A DNA stretch of 64,000 nucleotides from Dirofilaria immitis (taxonomy: Eukaryota; Nematoda; Chromadorea; Rhabditida; Onchocercidae): positions 372,001-436,000 of the forward strand of contig JAKNDB010000088.1 of NCBI GenBank assembly GCA_024305405.1, read 5' to 3'. The notes under the pieces are model-generated. The model did not search any database and was not told where the DNA came from. It saw only the letters and a list, made by a program, of their open reading frames with translations. The translations under genes were made by a program, and so were the position numbers. Shown in pieces: positions 1 through 40,302 of this stretch. Each line of letters starts with the position of its first letter. The stretch's first letter is position 1.

Positions 1-236
1 TAATGACTGAGACAAGAATTAAATGATAATTTTTGTTTTTTTTTATTAATTAACAGCTGTAAATCAATTTCTTGCATATTTTAGATATTTTCGTTTCTCG
101 TTTTTTCCCTTCTTTTTATATATATATAAAATTACTTATCAATTCCTATTTTTTTTCTTTTTATTGCAATTTCCGATCATATTTTCCATTATTTTTTTCC
201 TACACTTTTCTCTTTTTTTTTATTCACCTTCCATCT

Positions 237-276
237 CCCTCTCTCTCTCTTTCTCTCTCTCTCTCTTTCTCTCCCT
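237..276. repeat. (CT)n microsatellite
   Basis: Interrupted CT dinucleotide tract. Similar CT/AG tracts recur at about 17404-17458, 21320-21345, 21476-21496, 24511-24541, 25181-25229, 26181-26213 and 52096-52126, so this is a genome-wide simple repeat class. Confidence 0.85.
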
Positions 277-587
277 GCATTTCCTCTATTTTCTTCCGGT
301 AAACTTTCTTTTGAAGTTTTTCTCTTTTTTTTGTCATACATTTTTCTGAACCAAAAAAAACGAAAAAGAAAGTAAAGAATTACGATGAAATTAGAATTTC
401 ATATAAAGTTTAAAGTTTAATACAAAAAAAAAAAATTGACAGAAAAAAAAGAGAAAATTCGGTTAAAAAAAAAAACCAAAAAATTTTAATATAAAAAATA
501 TTTACAAATTTTTAAATTGTCATTTTTTAAAATTTAATTTTATTTTTAAATTTTTTCTCAAAAAATTTAATTTGTAATTTTGCTATT

Positions 588-680
588 AAAAAAAAAATGT
601 TTACATTTCTAAATTGAAAAATTAATTAATTTATTAAAAAAAATGTTTACATTTCTAAATTGAAAAATTAATTAATTTAA
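588..680. repeat. Two-copy tandem repeat of about 45 bp
   Basis: A unit containing TGTTTACATTTCTAAATTG followed by a run of AATTAATT-type sequence occurs twice back to back, nearly identical. Confidence 0.8.
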
Positions 681-3271
681 TTTGTTAAGCAATAATTTCG
701 TAAATTTTATTTTGCTTAATTTTTGATAAAATTTCATAAAAATATTTGATATTTTTTATGAAAAGATCGAATAAATTTATTTTATAATTTTATTCGAAAA
801 TTGATAAAAATTATTACGCTAAGATAGAATCTGATAATAAATGTAATCAAATTATGATATTAAAATGCGATCAATTGATCTGCTGCAAACGATGGAATAC
901 TATTTTGTGCTAAAGAAATTGGAAATTATAACAATGAAGTATTAATAAAAAATGATAAGACGAATTAGATCAGCACTAGAAAGTGATAATATATAAACAA
1001 ACAAAAAAAATGCATATTCTTGAGTTTCGTTGTAACAATTACAGATGATTTGGGAAGGCGAAATTGAATAGATGTAATAAAACAAAAGTTGATAATAATA
1101 ATATTTATCAACATTGATAATGATATTTGTTATTAATACTGGAAATATTGTTAAGAAAATAATAATGATGATGATGATGATGAGTATATTAAAAATGTGA
1201 TAATGATGTTAGAGATTTGTTGATCTAAAATACGAAATTTATTATCAGCAGTAAATTTTAAATAACTAAAGCTTGCAAAAAAAATAAAGATATAGCTGTT
1301 AACAAAATGAGCGTTAACGGTTATTTTATGTTTCTTTTTGATCTATGAAAGTTGGAAATGTTTCGAAATCGTTATCAGCTATCATTACTGCTATTATTGA
1401 TCATTTCTACTATCATTCTCTCCTATCACTCTCATTCCAATTATTATCATCCTTTATTACTATTATTTATGATCTGTAAAATAGTTTCTTGTAATTTTAA
1501 GAATATTTTTAATGCAAGAAGTAAAGAAAAAAAATGGATTTCGTTCCTCTAATGTTTCTAAATTGTACTAATTTATTATTGCAAACTTATAGCAACTGTT
1601 GTGGAGAAAATCGCAATTTTCAGATATTTTGCAACCAATGAATAAGTCGAGAATAGTTGTTGGGGAAATTTAACTTTGCATATATTTCAATAATATATTT
1701 AATATTCAGTTGAAATTAATTTTTTTCTCTTTTTTTTCTTTTTATTTGAAATTTTTAATTTTTTTGATCATTTATGAGAGAGAAAAAACAATCGAAAATT
1801 CTTACCATCTATATTTTATTGTTTTATTAGACATTTGCTTATCTACCGTACGAAACTGTATAGTAACTTATTCATTGTTATCGTAATACAATCATACGGT
1901 AAGCCATTAACTTTTGTAATTTTAATCCGTGTCATTAGTCCTTTCGTTATCATATACTAGTTTACATGGTAAATTATTGATATCTTCGTTTCACTATCGC
2001 CGGTTATTTTCATTAAAATAACTTATTTTCTCGTTATTGCATTAGATAATACGGTAAATTGCTAATTTTTTGTTTACTGTACAGTCGGTGGAATTTTACA
2101 GTATACCATGAAGCACTTTCTATGATATTCAATCGTTTGAGAATAAATATTCATTTTATCTTTACTAATGTGATTTTTTTCATTGTTTTTTTCCGAGAAA
2201 ATTTTAATTTTTAAAATTCTTTTTAAAATTTTGCTGAGACTTTTCGCATTATTTTTTTCAATTATTATTTTAAAACAGTTCTATTCATACTATTTATATT
2301 ATTTTTATTTTGCATAATTCAATAATTACATTTAAACTAATATTGTTAGAAATTATGCTAAAAATTTATTATTTTAACAAAAATTTGAGATGATGAAAAA
2401 ATTTCGAAATAATCACAAAATCGATTTTTTTTTGCTATCAATTAATCGATCATGATCGATTAAAAATAAATTCAATAAATCCGTCATTTTTACTTTCCGT
2501 AAAAATTACTCATAAAAGTTTTATTTTCTTCTATTTTTATTTTTTGCTTATGAAATTTATATGATATATTTTATTTCTATTTATATATATTCATATAATT
2601 CATTTATATATTTTAATTCTTCCTAATACGATTATATTAAAATGGCAAATTCAAAAGTAAATTTAAACGAAGAATTTGAAACTTATTTTGTTTTCAATCC
2701 TCTTTATCTCTTCAAATTGTCAAATATATTTTTATATCTATTCAATATCATTTCCAATATCAATATCGATGAGAATTGTGAAAAAAATTTATTGACAAAA
2801 AATTATTTTGTTTATTAAATTTGTTGAGAAAAAAGTTACAAATTCTTTAGTATAATTTTTTTTTCGTCAAATAAATATTATGCAATTAATTTCATTTGAA
2901 ATTATTAATTTATTAATTCGTAATTTCTTATAAATTATAAAAATTTTTTATTGAATTATTTTGGTTTAATAAAAAAATTTTGTTTATGTTATTTTTATTT
3001 TTAAAATGATATTTATAATATTTGTTGTGCGCTGCTTTATTGTAATATTATAGAAATATTTATTGCGCTTATTTTCAGAAAAAAAAATAGCCTACTATAT
3101 GCCTGATTATTATCATAACTGATAATATATGATTATGAATTTGAGCAAAAATTGATTTAATTAGTTCAATCTTTGAATTTTTTATTTATATGTATTTGTG
3201 TTCAAATATTTGACTGCTAATAGGATGTTTTTAAAAATTAATTTGGAAAATCCCAAACAAAAACAACAACA

Positions 3272-32288
<29,017 letters not shown>

Positions 32289-34430
32289 TTCTAATTTTTA
32301 TTTCTTTGCTAAATTTGTGTAAATATTGGTGAGGAAATATTTGCAAACTTTTTATCATTTGAAAAACATTTTATAATTATAACTGAAGATCAATGGAAAA
32401 TTATGATTATCTTATTTTTATCTCATTTTATTATTTATAATATTAAAATATTTGAAAGTGAGAGAAAAAAAAATTAAAAGAAAAAAACAACTTATCATGA
32501 GATTTCTTTATTCAGCTATCATATTTTTGATCAAATTATAACCTTTGATCAGTATTATATATTAAATTATTTGGGAAAGATTATTTTGCTAGATAATTGA
32601 AATGAGCATCCTATGAAAAATAAATATCTTATAATATAAAATAAAAAATTAGAAAATTCTATAATACTCCAAAATTAAGTTCTAAAAAAGAAAATGCGAA
32701 TTTCTGCAAATTTTGAAATAATTGAATATTTATTTGAATATTTATTTATAAGTAATAAAAGTTATCCGTAGAATATTTTATTCCTATATTTGGTTATTTT
32801 TTTAATATAAATTTCTACGCACAAATAGTTTTGTTTTTTTTTTTTAGGTTAATTATCTAACTTTCCGTTCTGATGAATGAATAACTTTAAAATATTATAT
32901 TTTCTTGTTTTGATAGTAATAAAGATTGGATTAAATATATATCAAAAATATATACGATAAAAATATATTTCTGTATAATTATCTTTATATCGTAAAATTT
33001 CAAACAACCGAGAAAAATGAATCTTAATGTTTGGAAATGAAATTTTTATAAAATTAGCTTAATTACATTTCAAATATTTTTCGTTTTTAAATTCGTCCAA
33101 ACAATTTTTTTGTATTACATGTGTTTGTTTGTTTGTTTGTTTATTTGTTTACTTATTGGTTTTTTTTTTTTTAATCTGTTATTACAATTGTTTTCGACCT
33201 GCTCACACTGCCTGGCAATGAGAACGAATGATGAAGTGCATTTTTTTTTTTAAAGTAATTTGCAGAAATTTATTCATCTCGTCAATTCTATGTTTTTCTT
33301 TTGCTTCGGCGGATACATGTACATTTTTTTTTATCTGATGAAATTTGTATGTGTAAAAAAATTTCCAAATTTTCTGAAAAGTTTCTTTTTTTGAATTTTG
33401 AAAAATTTAAAAGAAATTTTTATCAATTATCTTTATTATATAAGTACATGTATTTACGGAAAAAAATTAATGATTGTACGATTGGTTGCTAAAAACATAT
33501 GTTCTTCCATTTTTCTTTTTTTTCCTCTTTTTTTTGTTAACAAAAAAATGTCTTTCTTTGGCTTAAATTTTTTTTTTTTTAATGAAATAAAATTAATAAC
33601 ATTTGATGTTTTATTATTGTGCTTGATGATTTATTATCAATTATCACTTATCAGTTGATGAATTGTATTCAATAAATATCTTCACTTGTTTCTTTTTCTA
33701 CTATAAATAACTGAATATATATATGCAATTTAGAGTTATAAAATTTAATAATAAATTATAGATTTTATGCAGATGTCTTTTTTTTTCGATTACTTTTTTA
33801 AAAGTAAAGTGTTACTGGTAATACAGAATAGTAGAAATGTAGGAAAATTCTGATGTGAATTTTTAATTAAATACTTAAATACATTGGTGAAACTTATTAG
33901 TGTAAGTATCTCAAATTTTTCCGGATTGATTACAGCATTTCGACCTGATTCTAATTATTTGCATTATATTGTATTTTAAATTCATGTGAAATCTATTTGG
34001 ACTAGATTGCACCATAAATTGCATTTAAGTGTTATGTATGCTATTTATGATCGATTCGATAACCACAGAATGGATTAAATTGTCGAAATATTGTTATTAT
34101 CACTAAATAGTAGCGAAATAATCATTGCTCTCATTTGTAATATCGTGTATTTCTTTTCATAGTGAATAGTTTAACAATTATATTTATTGAAAGATAGATG
34201 GTTTAAATACTTTGATATTTGATTTGAACGGTAATTTTGCTTATGAAAAGTTTTTGTGGATAAGTAATTGGGAGGTATTTATTAGTTTTTGCTATCTTCA
34301 TTAAGTAAAATTTTAAAATAAATTTCATTAATTATTAATAAACAAAGCGATTTTGAATTATTTTATTCAAAAATATGGCTAAATATGTCATTACATATTT
34401 CAAAATATGTTTAATTAATATGTAACCTAA
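32289..34430. other. 3' flank of the coiled-coil gene, no gene recognised
   Basis: AT-rich sequence with poly-T runs and AATAAA-like words, for example near 32621, that could serve 3' end formation. No convincing exon on either strand. Confidence 0.45.
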
Positions 34431-34435
34431 ATAGG

Positions 34436-34508
34436 GATTCTGTGATAAAACAAAATATAAAGATTTATAAAAAGATTCTGTGATAAAACAAAATATAAAG
34501 ATTTATAA
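34436..34508. repeat. 38-bp direct repeat, two copies
   Basis: GATTCTGTGATAAAACAAAA followed by TATAAAGATTTATAA occurs twice with no changes. Confidence 0.9.
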
Positions 34509-34796
34509 GTTTGTATTGGAGATGTATTAATTTGTAGGTCAAGATGTTGTAAATCGATTCATATCATGATTATTTATGTCTAAATAAAGGCAGTGATCTT
34601 GTAACCTCAGGACTAATCTCTGAACTGTATGGAAGATGCTGAGTATCGAAATCATTTGGAAGGTGGTATTCTACGAAATCAGTTGGATGGACAGTATTAC
34701 GGGTTTCTTTCTCATATTGTTACTGTCATTAATTATCCTATCAAAACCTCAATCATTGAGTTTATTGTCGTTATTAAAAAGACTTATAATGTTAGA

Positions 34797-34856
34797 GGTT
34801 TAATTACTCAAATTTGACATCGGTGTCTTTGGACTCTATCTTTGGCAATTTTTGGA
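34797..34856 (+). ncRNA. SL1-like spliced-leader sequence with Sm-like site (possible SL RNA pseudogene)
   Basis: Positions 34797-34818 match the conserved 22-nt nematode SL1 leader at 19 of 22 positions, including the first 11 (GGTTTAATTAC). Differences are at leader positions 12 (T), 16 (A) and 22 (C). About 30 bases further, 34847-34856 reads AATTTTTGGA, close to the AATTTTTGG/AATTTTGG Sm-binding site of SL RNAs. Against a working gene: the GT that should follow the leader is missing, and the downstream half of the first stem (TAAAC) is not seen. A decayed SL RNA copy, a divergent leader or coincidence are all possible. Confidence 0.35.
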
Positions 34857-35209
34857 GCTTAAGTGATAATAAAGAATTTACAACTCTGTGTATCACGTAA
34901 CGCGAGAAAAATAAAGAATTTTTGACTATAACGTGCTATAAAACAAGGAATTTAACCTTCTAAAATAGAAAAAACTGTTTGTAGCACCCACGAAACGGTG
35001 TTCTGCAGTGACTTACTGAAAGATATAGCAGAATCTTGCAGTCTTCTGAAACTCTGCCTACTAATAAAAAAAACGGCTTATTACCAGAATTCTTGCGTTT
35101 CTAATTCGTTTTTCGTCTTCATTTGGTGACTCTTTTATTTCTTGTAATTCTAACTTCCATCGATGCATTTAATTGTTTTGATTAGAGCATTATTGTTACA
35201 GGACTGATT

Positions 35210-35540
35210 ATTGAACATAATGCGATTGAATTGATTTTCATATCCTCAGAATACCATTTCCAGATATAATTTAGCGAAATGATAAGTTGATAAGTTGAAA
35301 TCTGTTCCTCAGCTTCTTAAATCACCTTTTGTTCCAATTCAAAGAAATAGCGTGCTCTGATTAATAGTTTTGGTTTCTCCCACTATTTCATTCTCTTGAT
35401 AATTAAGTATATCAATTCTTTGTAAGTATGAAGTAACTTCCATGAATTTATATTTTCCATGTCTGAATTGGATATTAAGCGATGTCACTGTTTTTCACAA
35501 TGCAGAACTGCCCTTACCCTTCCAATGAAAGCATACTTTT
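35210..35540 (-). pseudogene. Possible eroded BEL/Pao protease-region relic
   Basis: On the - strand a broken frame contains WEKPKLLIRARYFFELE, resembling the WKRPDILIGADYFFDF segment of the better-preserved protease region at 47970-48674. The surroundings carry stops and no other clear landmark, so the call rests on this one motif. Confidence 0.25.
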
Positions 35541-35604
35541 TTGCAGTTGCATTTTCTGCTATCAGATGTTTCTCAGACATTTCCCAAAAGATTATTTTGA
35601 CTTT

Positions 35605-36260
35605 GGTTTTTTCGGATTTTTAGGTGTTAGTAGTTTTTTTTAGTTTTGTTTTATGATAATGTGAATTCTCAGAATGGTGCTATAAGTACTGTTTTGACTA
35701 ATCGTATTGATGATTTTTGTATTTTTTTTTTTGATAGTTTTACTTTATTTTCTATGACTCATTTTTCTTATCAGTTTTTTTGTTCCTTGTTGATTTTTAT
35801 GTTTTTTTTATCTGCTTTTCTTATGAGTGGACAATATCCTTTTGTAGTTGGTTGCTTAAGGCTTTAGCTGTTCCTACTCCTGTTAGTTGCTTGGTTCGCA
35901 GTAGTACTTTAATTACTGCTGGAGTTATGTTAATGGATTGTTATGTTTATGTATCTAGTAGTTCTGATGTTTTTGTTTTTTATTTTTTATATTCACTTTT
36001 TTTTTGCTTTGTTACTGTCTGGCTTTTGTGATTTATTTGAAAAAGATGCTAAAAAGATTGTTGCTTTAAGTACTATATCTCAAACTGGTTTTTGTTTTTA
36101 GCTATTGGTAGTGATTTACATTATTCGTTATTGTCTATACAGATTGTTTATGTGATTTAAATTTAGGTCAACAAGATTATCGTGGTTGTTTTTATAATTT
36201 TTGTCGTCCTGTTTTGGTTCAGTTATAGATATTTATATCTGTTGTTTGTTTGTGTGGTTT
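35605..36260 (+). pseudogene. nad5: Nuclear copy of mitochondrial nad5 (NUMT), internal fragment
   Basis: Broken frames translate into the core of NADH dehydrogenase subunit 5: DFLGVSSFF, then NGAISTVLTNRI, then ALAVPTPVSCLVRSSTLITA, the hallmark proton-channel helix segment of ND5, then FEKDAKKIVALSTISQTGF and an LGQQDYRG-like stretch. The T- and G-rich, C-poor strand is typical of nematode mitochondrial coding DNA and unlike the flanks. At least two frame shifts and stops interrupt it. It covers roughly the middle 40 percent of an nad5 of about 1.6 kb, with no start or end. It is therefore a dead nuclear insertion, lying between retroelement relics. Confidence 0.85.
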
Positions 36261-36439
36261 GTTATTCACTAATAGAGCCTCATAAAGAGCCTCAACGATT
36301 TCTCTCTTATGCAAGGCATCAGTAATACTAAATGAATGTATCCTACTGCAATTCTGTCTAATGAATTTTTATGACATTGAAAAAGCTGTCCATCGAATAG
36401 TACTAAATGAAAAAGGTCGCAATGTCACTCGTTTTTATA

Positions 36440-37160
36440 ACGTTTTCTATAACTCTCCTGATTGTAACTCTTCGATGTCTGGAAGACTAACGAATTTGAA
36501 GAAGTAGTCCATCTCGATCAAAATATTGGGTTTTCTCCAATCATTCCTTAAGTCTTGGTTTCGAACTTCTTCTGATATTTCGACAACCTGTATTTCGTTC
36601 GTTAGATATTCAACTATATTCGCACATAACGTTATAACTTCGTTGTTTAGCGTTCGCACATTCAGCTGCGTAGAGGCAGTAGGATACAATTTTGGTTTCT
36701 TCATACCGAATGACGCTATTTCCATGATTTGTTTATCTGATTCGAGTAACCCCAGTTGTAGTGATAATTTCTTTGAAATAAAGGATAATATACAAATAAT
36801 GCTAAGGCCTTTCTTTGTCGTTGAGATTGCGTTGGATTAAAAACCTTTATTTCTTTACATAAGATTAAAGTTTGATTTGTTGCATTTGTTAGAGTTGCTA
36901 GAGTTGAATTATAAAGAAAAGCTGAATTGTCGTCTTTATCAGAGTGTACCATATACCAAGTGGTAATTCTTTTTCACATAAAGCACTGTTGTTAAAGGCC
37001 TTACAATAGAAGCACTGTTTCTTTATCTTGCATTTTGCTCCATTTCGGCTGGCTTTGAAGCAAGTTGGACATTTCTTTAACTTCTTAAGACGATCTTTTC
37101 TAAGATTAGCAGTAGGGTATACTTCGTAGTCGCTATCCCAATGATCTCGAGCGCAGAATG
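36440..37160 (-). pseudogene. Degraded BEL/Pao gag-protease relic
   Basis: Reading leftwards from 37160: a DHW-D-YPT segment and two Cys-rich knuckles with CPTCFKASRNGAKC and CFYCKAFNNSALC (about 37140-36970). Then LILCKEIKVFNPTQ (near 36870) and the protease segment with LNVRTLNNEVITLCANIVEY and WRKPNILIEMDYFFKFVS (36725-36447). The order and motifs match the gag end and protease of the BEL/Pao copies at 41.4-42.1 kb and 47.9-49.0 kb, but sequence identity is much lower. Frames are broken, and RT and LTRs are missing. This is an older element of the same lineage. Confidence 0.75.
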
Positions 37161-37169
37161 TACGTGGAA

Positions 37170-38260
37170 TCCTCTTGCTTGCCGTAGGTAAAATGTAGAT
37201 TTGTCAGAAGAAACATTATATTAATAATAGTCGCTGAAACGGTAGGAAAGAAAACAATAAAAACGATACGGTAGGCAAGAAAACGATATATATTAAATTG
37301 TTTGGGAAAGATTATTTCGCTAAAAAATAAAAAAATTAAAAAAATTAAAATTAAAAATAATAAATAATAAAAAAATAAATAAAAATTAAACAATAATAAA
37401 AATGAAAATGTCATTTAGCCACCAATATTATTTATAACATATACTGATAAAAGAAATTCCATCTTCTAACATTATTGGGACGATGATAAGATAAAATTAA
37501 GATATGAATTAATGCGTTTTTTAAAAAAGAAATCTCGGCTTCGTTTTTTCCAAACATACAATATTCAAATAATTTGAATTGGAGAATACTGTTATCGAAT
37601 TGCATTTTTATGAAAAGAAGCCTTTGCCATCAATTCCTAAATATGGTAATAATAAGTTTATGATTACTAACTTTTGAGCCAAAATTTCATCATTTTGAAT
37701 TTTGCCATCATCTCTTTATTTTTTCAGAGCTTTGCAGAATTTTTTTCGAAAAATGAATATGAAATTTTTATCGATAATATATCGAACAATAGGATCAATG
37801 TGGTTTGGAATCTATTGCTGCAAAGTATTATGTAACAAAAATGTTGAAAAGATTATGAGGAATCAAGTACCTTTAATTTTTATTGTTTGATAATGAATTT
37901 TTATGAATGAACGATTTCCCTGATTACAAATAATTTTAAAATTTTTTCAAAATAATTTCATATATCGATGATTTCACAGTAAAAATTTCACTCTGTGACA
38001 GAATTAAGTGATAATCCGATTTCAACACAGACATTTATAATTCTATGATTTTTGATGCAACTAACAAAAATTTTAGAAATAGAAAAGCTGAAATTATTAT
38101 GCAAATAGGATTAAAACTGTATGAATTTTTTTGATCATAGATTACATGATTTATCGAACTTCATAAAAACGGCTCTTCCCTCAGTTGCACGTAGTTGTTG
38201 TTATTCTGCTGTTCTGAGTAGTTGCCTTTTAACAATTTGTAATTATATACTTTGAAAATA
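37170..38260. other. No recognised gene
   Basis: AT-rich DNA between the BEL/Pao relic and the zinc-finger gene. Poly-T/A tracts give a hydrophobic but uninformative frame on the - strand (37133-37414). The frame at 37702-37890 (+) has no recognisable family. Confidence 0.4.
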
Positions 38261-38267
38261 TTCTAAA

Positions 38268-39735
38268 ATGCTTTTCAGAATTCCACGTCAAATTCGCTCG
38301 TTCAAGTTATCACTTGTTGGTGGAAATTATATGCGAACCAGCATGTTATTGTATTATTTTGCAATCACGATTTTGTCGTCATGTATCGCACAAACACCTG
38401 TAAGTGAAGAAGAAATTGTTCTCAATATAGAAATTAAATATTCATAATTTTTTGTTCAGAAATAAATTTTATTTAGTCAAAAATAATATTTTTATCTGTG
38501 AAAAGCAAATGAGAATTAACACAATTTTTATGAATATATTTAATTTTTTTGCTTTCCCAATTTTCCTCGTCATAGTCGAAACAGTAATATTTTGCACAAC
38601 ATTCTCTAGCATAATATCAACATCAATCAATTTCTGAATTATGAAGCATCAATTTGCCAGTTCTTCTATTGAATTCACATTATCATTTGTTTCAAATCAG
38701 CAACATACAATAATAGAATAGGTAGCTTTCAAGCGGCGTCTAAACTATTTCTGAATTATATTAAAAATTAGATGGTGACGAAATGTCGTTGGTAAAAATT
38801 CCACACTGATGCCTATTAAATCTATTCATTGAGAATGCTCAAAAATTGTGGAAAAATAATAATGAAATCATATAGTATATTACTCCCGACTATTTCAGGT
38901 ATTAAATGAAAACAACCAGTCAGTTCAAGCAAAAGTAATTGATCGTTTGAAGCAAGAAAATGTCACAGAGCAATTTAATTTAGATCAGACAGTTTGGCAT
39001 CAAAATTCTTCAAGTGATCAAGAAAAGAGAAATATCACTAGAATTGGAGTTAAAAATCGCAAAATCCAAAAGGAAAGGCAATTGATGTGTGATATATGCA
39101 GTAGGAAATTTAAAACTACAAGTGATCTGAAACGTCATATGATAGTACACACAAACGAAAGCAAATTTAAAATATATACGTTTATAAGATTAACCTTAAA
39201 CTTCATATAAGAATAATTCACGAAGAGAAAAAAATTTCGAGTGTGAAATATGCGACAAGAAATATGGATACTTACACAATCTGATTGGTCATCGTGTGAA
39301 ACATGCAGGCAAAAAATTCGTATGTAATGTATGCGGGAAGCAATACGTTTATAACAGTGGCCTTCAATTTCATATAAAAACAATCCACAAAAATCAAGAA
39401 ATATTAAAGTATGATATGTGCGGCGAGAATTATCGAAACGCTTTGCTAGATCACGGTAATATACGTGCGACGAAAAAATTCAGATGCGATATGTGCAACC
39501 AGGAATACAGATATCTCGGAAATCTGCGAGCTCACATGAAGAATATTCATACGGACAAAAAGAATTCAAATCTGATGAATGCAACAAAATGTTCAAACGA
39601 AACTGTTCTTTGAAGAAACACAAAACGATGAAGCATAATGTCCTACCTACAACGAACTCTTTAACGATGATAACCGGCATCTCTTTCACAAATATTTTGA
39701 TAAACAAAATAATTATGGTGACAAGGCTATAAATT
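38268..39735 (+). pseudogene. C2H2 zinc-finger gene with broken frame; possible signal-peptide exon
   Basis: Exon 1 (38268-38399) encodes a hydrophobic N-terminus with MLLYYFAITILSSCIAQTP, signal-peptide-like. A GTAAGT donor and TTTCAG acceptor join it in phase 0 to 38899. The second exon carries tandem C2H2 fingers. Finger 1 (39088-39150, CDIC...HMIVH) is intact and finger 2 is disrupted by a frameshift near 39170. CEICDKKY...HRVKH, CNVCGKQY...HIKTIH and CDMCNQEY...HMKNIH are intact in the second frame. One finger between them lacks key residues, and the last (DECNKMF...HKTMKH) lies in yet another frame and has lost its first Cys. At least two shifts break it. It may be a decaying gene or may suffer consensus errors. 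A nuclear DNA-binding protein would not normally have a signal peptide, so exon 1 may be misassigned. Confidence 0.55.
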
Positions 39736-39822
39736 ATAACATGAAACATTGTACCAAAATTTATAAATTAATCTCCAAAATTGTATAATTTTTAATCATA
39801 AACTTTTTCAGGAAAATAACAT

Positions 39823-40265
39823 TGTCGGGAAACCGAGAGGAAATTAATTCAAATTTATAAAATTCCTAAAAATACATTGTTTGTAACAAATAATTAAGCC
39901 ATCAACGATTTCCTGTTTCTCACACTAATCAAAACATTTATCTAAATTTTTCTATTCATCATTCACCCAATATCCTTTCTCACCATTATTCATCATTTGT
40001 CCCTCTTAAAACATCTATTTAATCCATTTACAGATCTTTTCAATCCAAATTTTTTCTCATCACGCCCTCTTTTATCACCCTATATAATGACAATCACAGG
40101 GATAACCTGAGGGCCTTTCTATTTCAAAATCATCACTTGTTGGTTGTTCAAAATACTTCTCAAATTCTACCGTATTGTAACGCATTTCGCCTAATACCAT
40201 ATTATTTCTAATAAACAAAATTTCAAATTCTTCCGTGTTTGTCAACCGCAGGAAAAATTTTCACA
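39823..40265 (+). repeat. 5' LTR of the + BEL/Pao copy
   Basis: Begins TGTCGGGAAACCGAGAG and ends TTTCACA shortly before the primer-binding site. The first 250 bp align with the other two LTRs. The right half differs, and it lacks the duplicated CCTGTTT...CACTAAT block present in the other two. Confidence 0.8.
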
Positions 40266-40274
40266 ACAAATTTA

Positions 40275-40292
40275 TGGTGCCACGAGCCGGGA
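40275..40292 (+). other. Primer-binding site
   Basis: TGGTGCCACGAGCCGGGA, complementary to a tRNA 3' end finishing in CCA. The identical word occurs after the LTR of the - copy at 49042-49059. I cannot assign the tRNA. Confidence 0.75.
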
Positions 40293-40302
40293 AATCACCG
40301 GG

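Larger units (their letters stand above)
1..3190. other. AT-rich stretch without a recognised gene
   Basis: Apart from simple repeats I see no exon with sustained coding character on either strand. Open stretches here are low-complexity Phe/Ser/Leu or Ile/Asn strings produced by poly-T, CT and AT runs. The segment is upstream of the coiled-coil gene and could hold its promoter or an upstream non-coding exon, but nothing marks a promoter clearly. Confidence 0.5.

Noticed and set aside
72..349. Small hydrophobic Ser/Phe/Leu proteins
   Set aside because: They are translations of poly-T and CT microsatellite DNA with no codon bias, splice context or domain.
34629..34817. Short protein overlapping the SL1-like sequence
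   Set aside because: 62 codons with no recognisable motif, no splice or neighbour support; its end is the SL1-like leader itself.
35646..36031. Host membrane protein
   Set aside because: The segment is nad5 by motif, in pieces, so it is a NUMT rather than a nuclear gene.
36526..36840. Open frame on the + strand opposite the BEL/Pao relic
   Set aside because: The - strand carries the protease-region motifs in the correct order; the + translation has none.
37133..37414. Polytopic membrane protein on the - strand
   Set aside because: Phe/Leu/Ile strings come from A-rich DNA; no homology features and no gene context.
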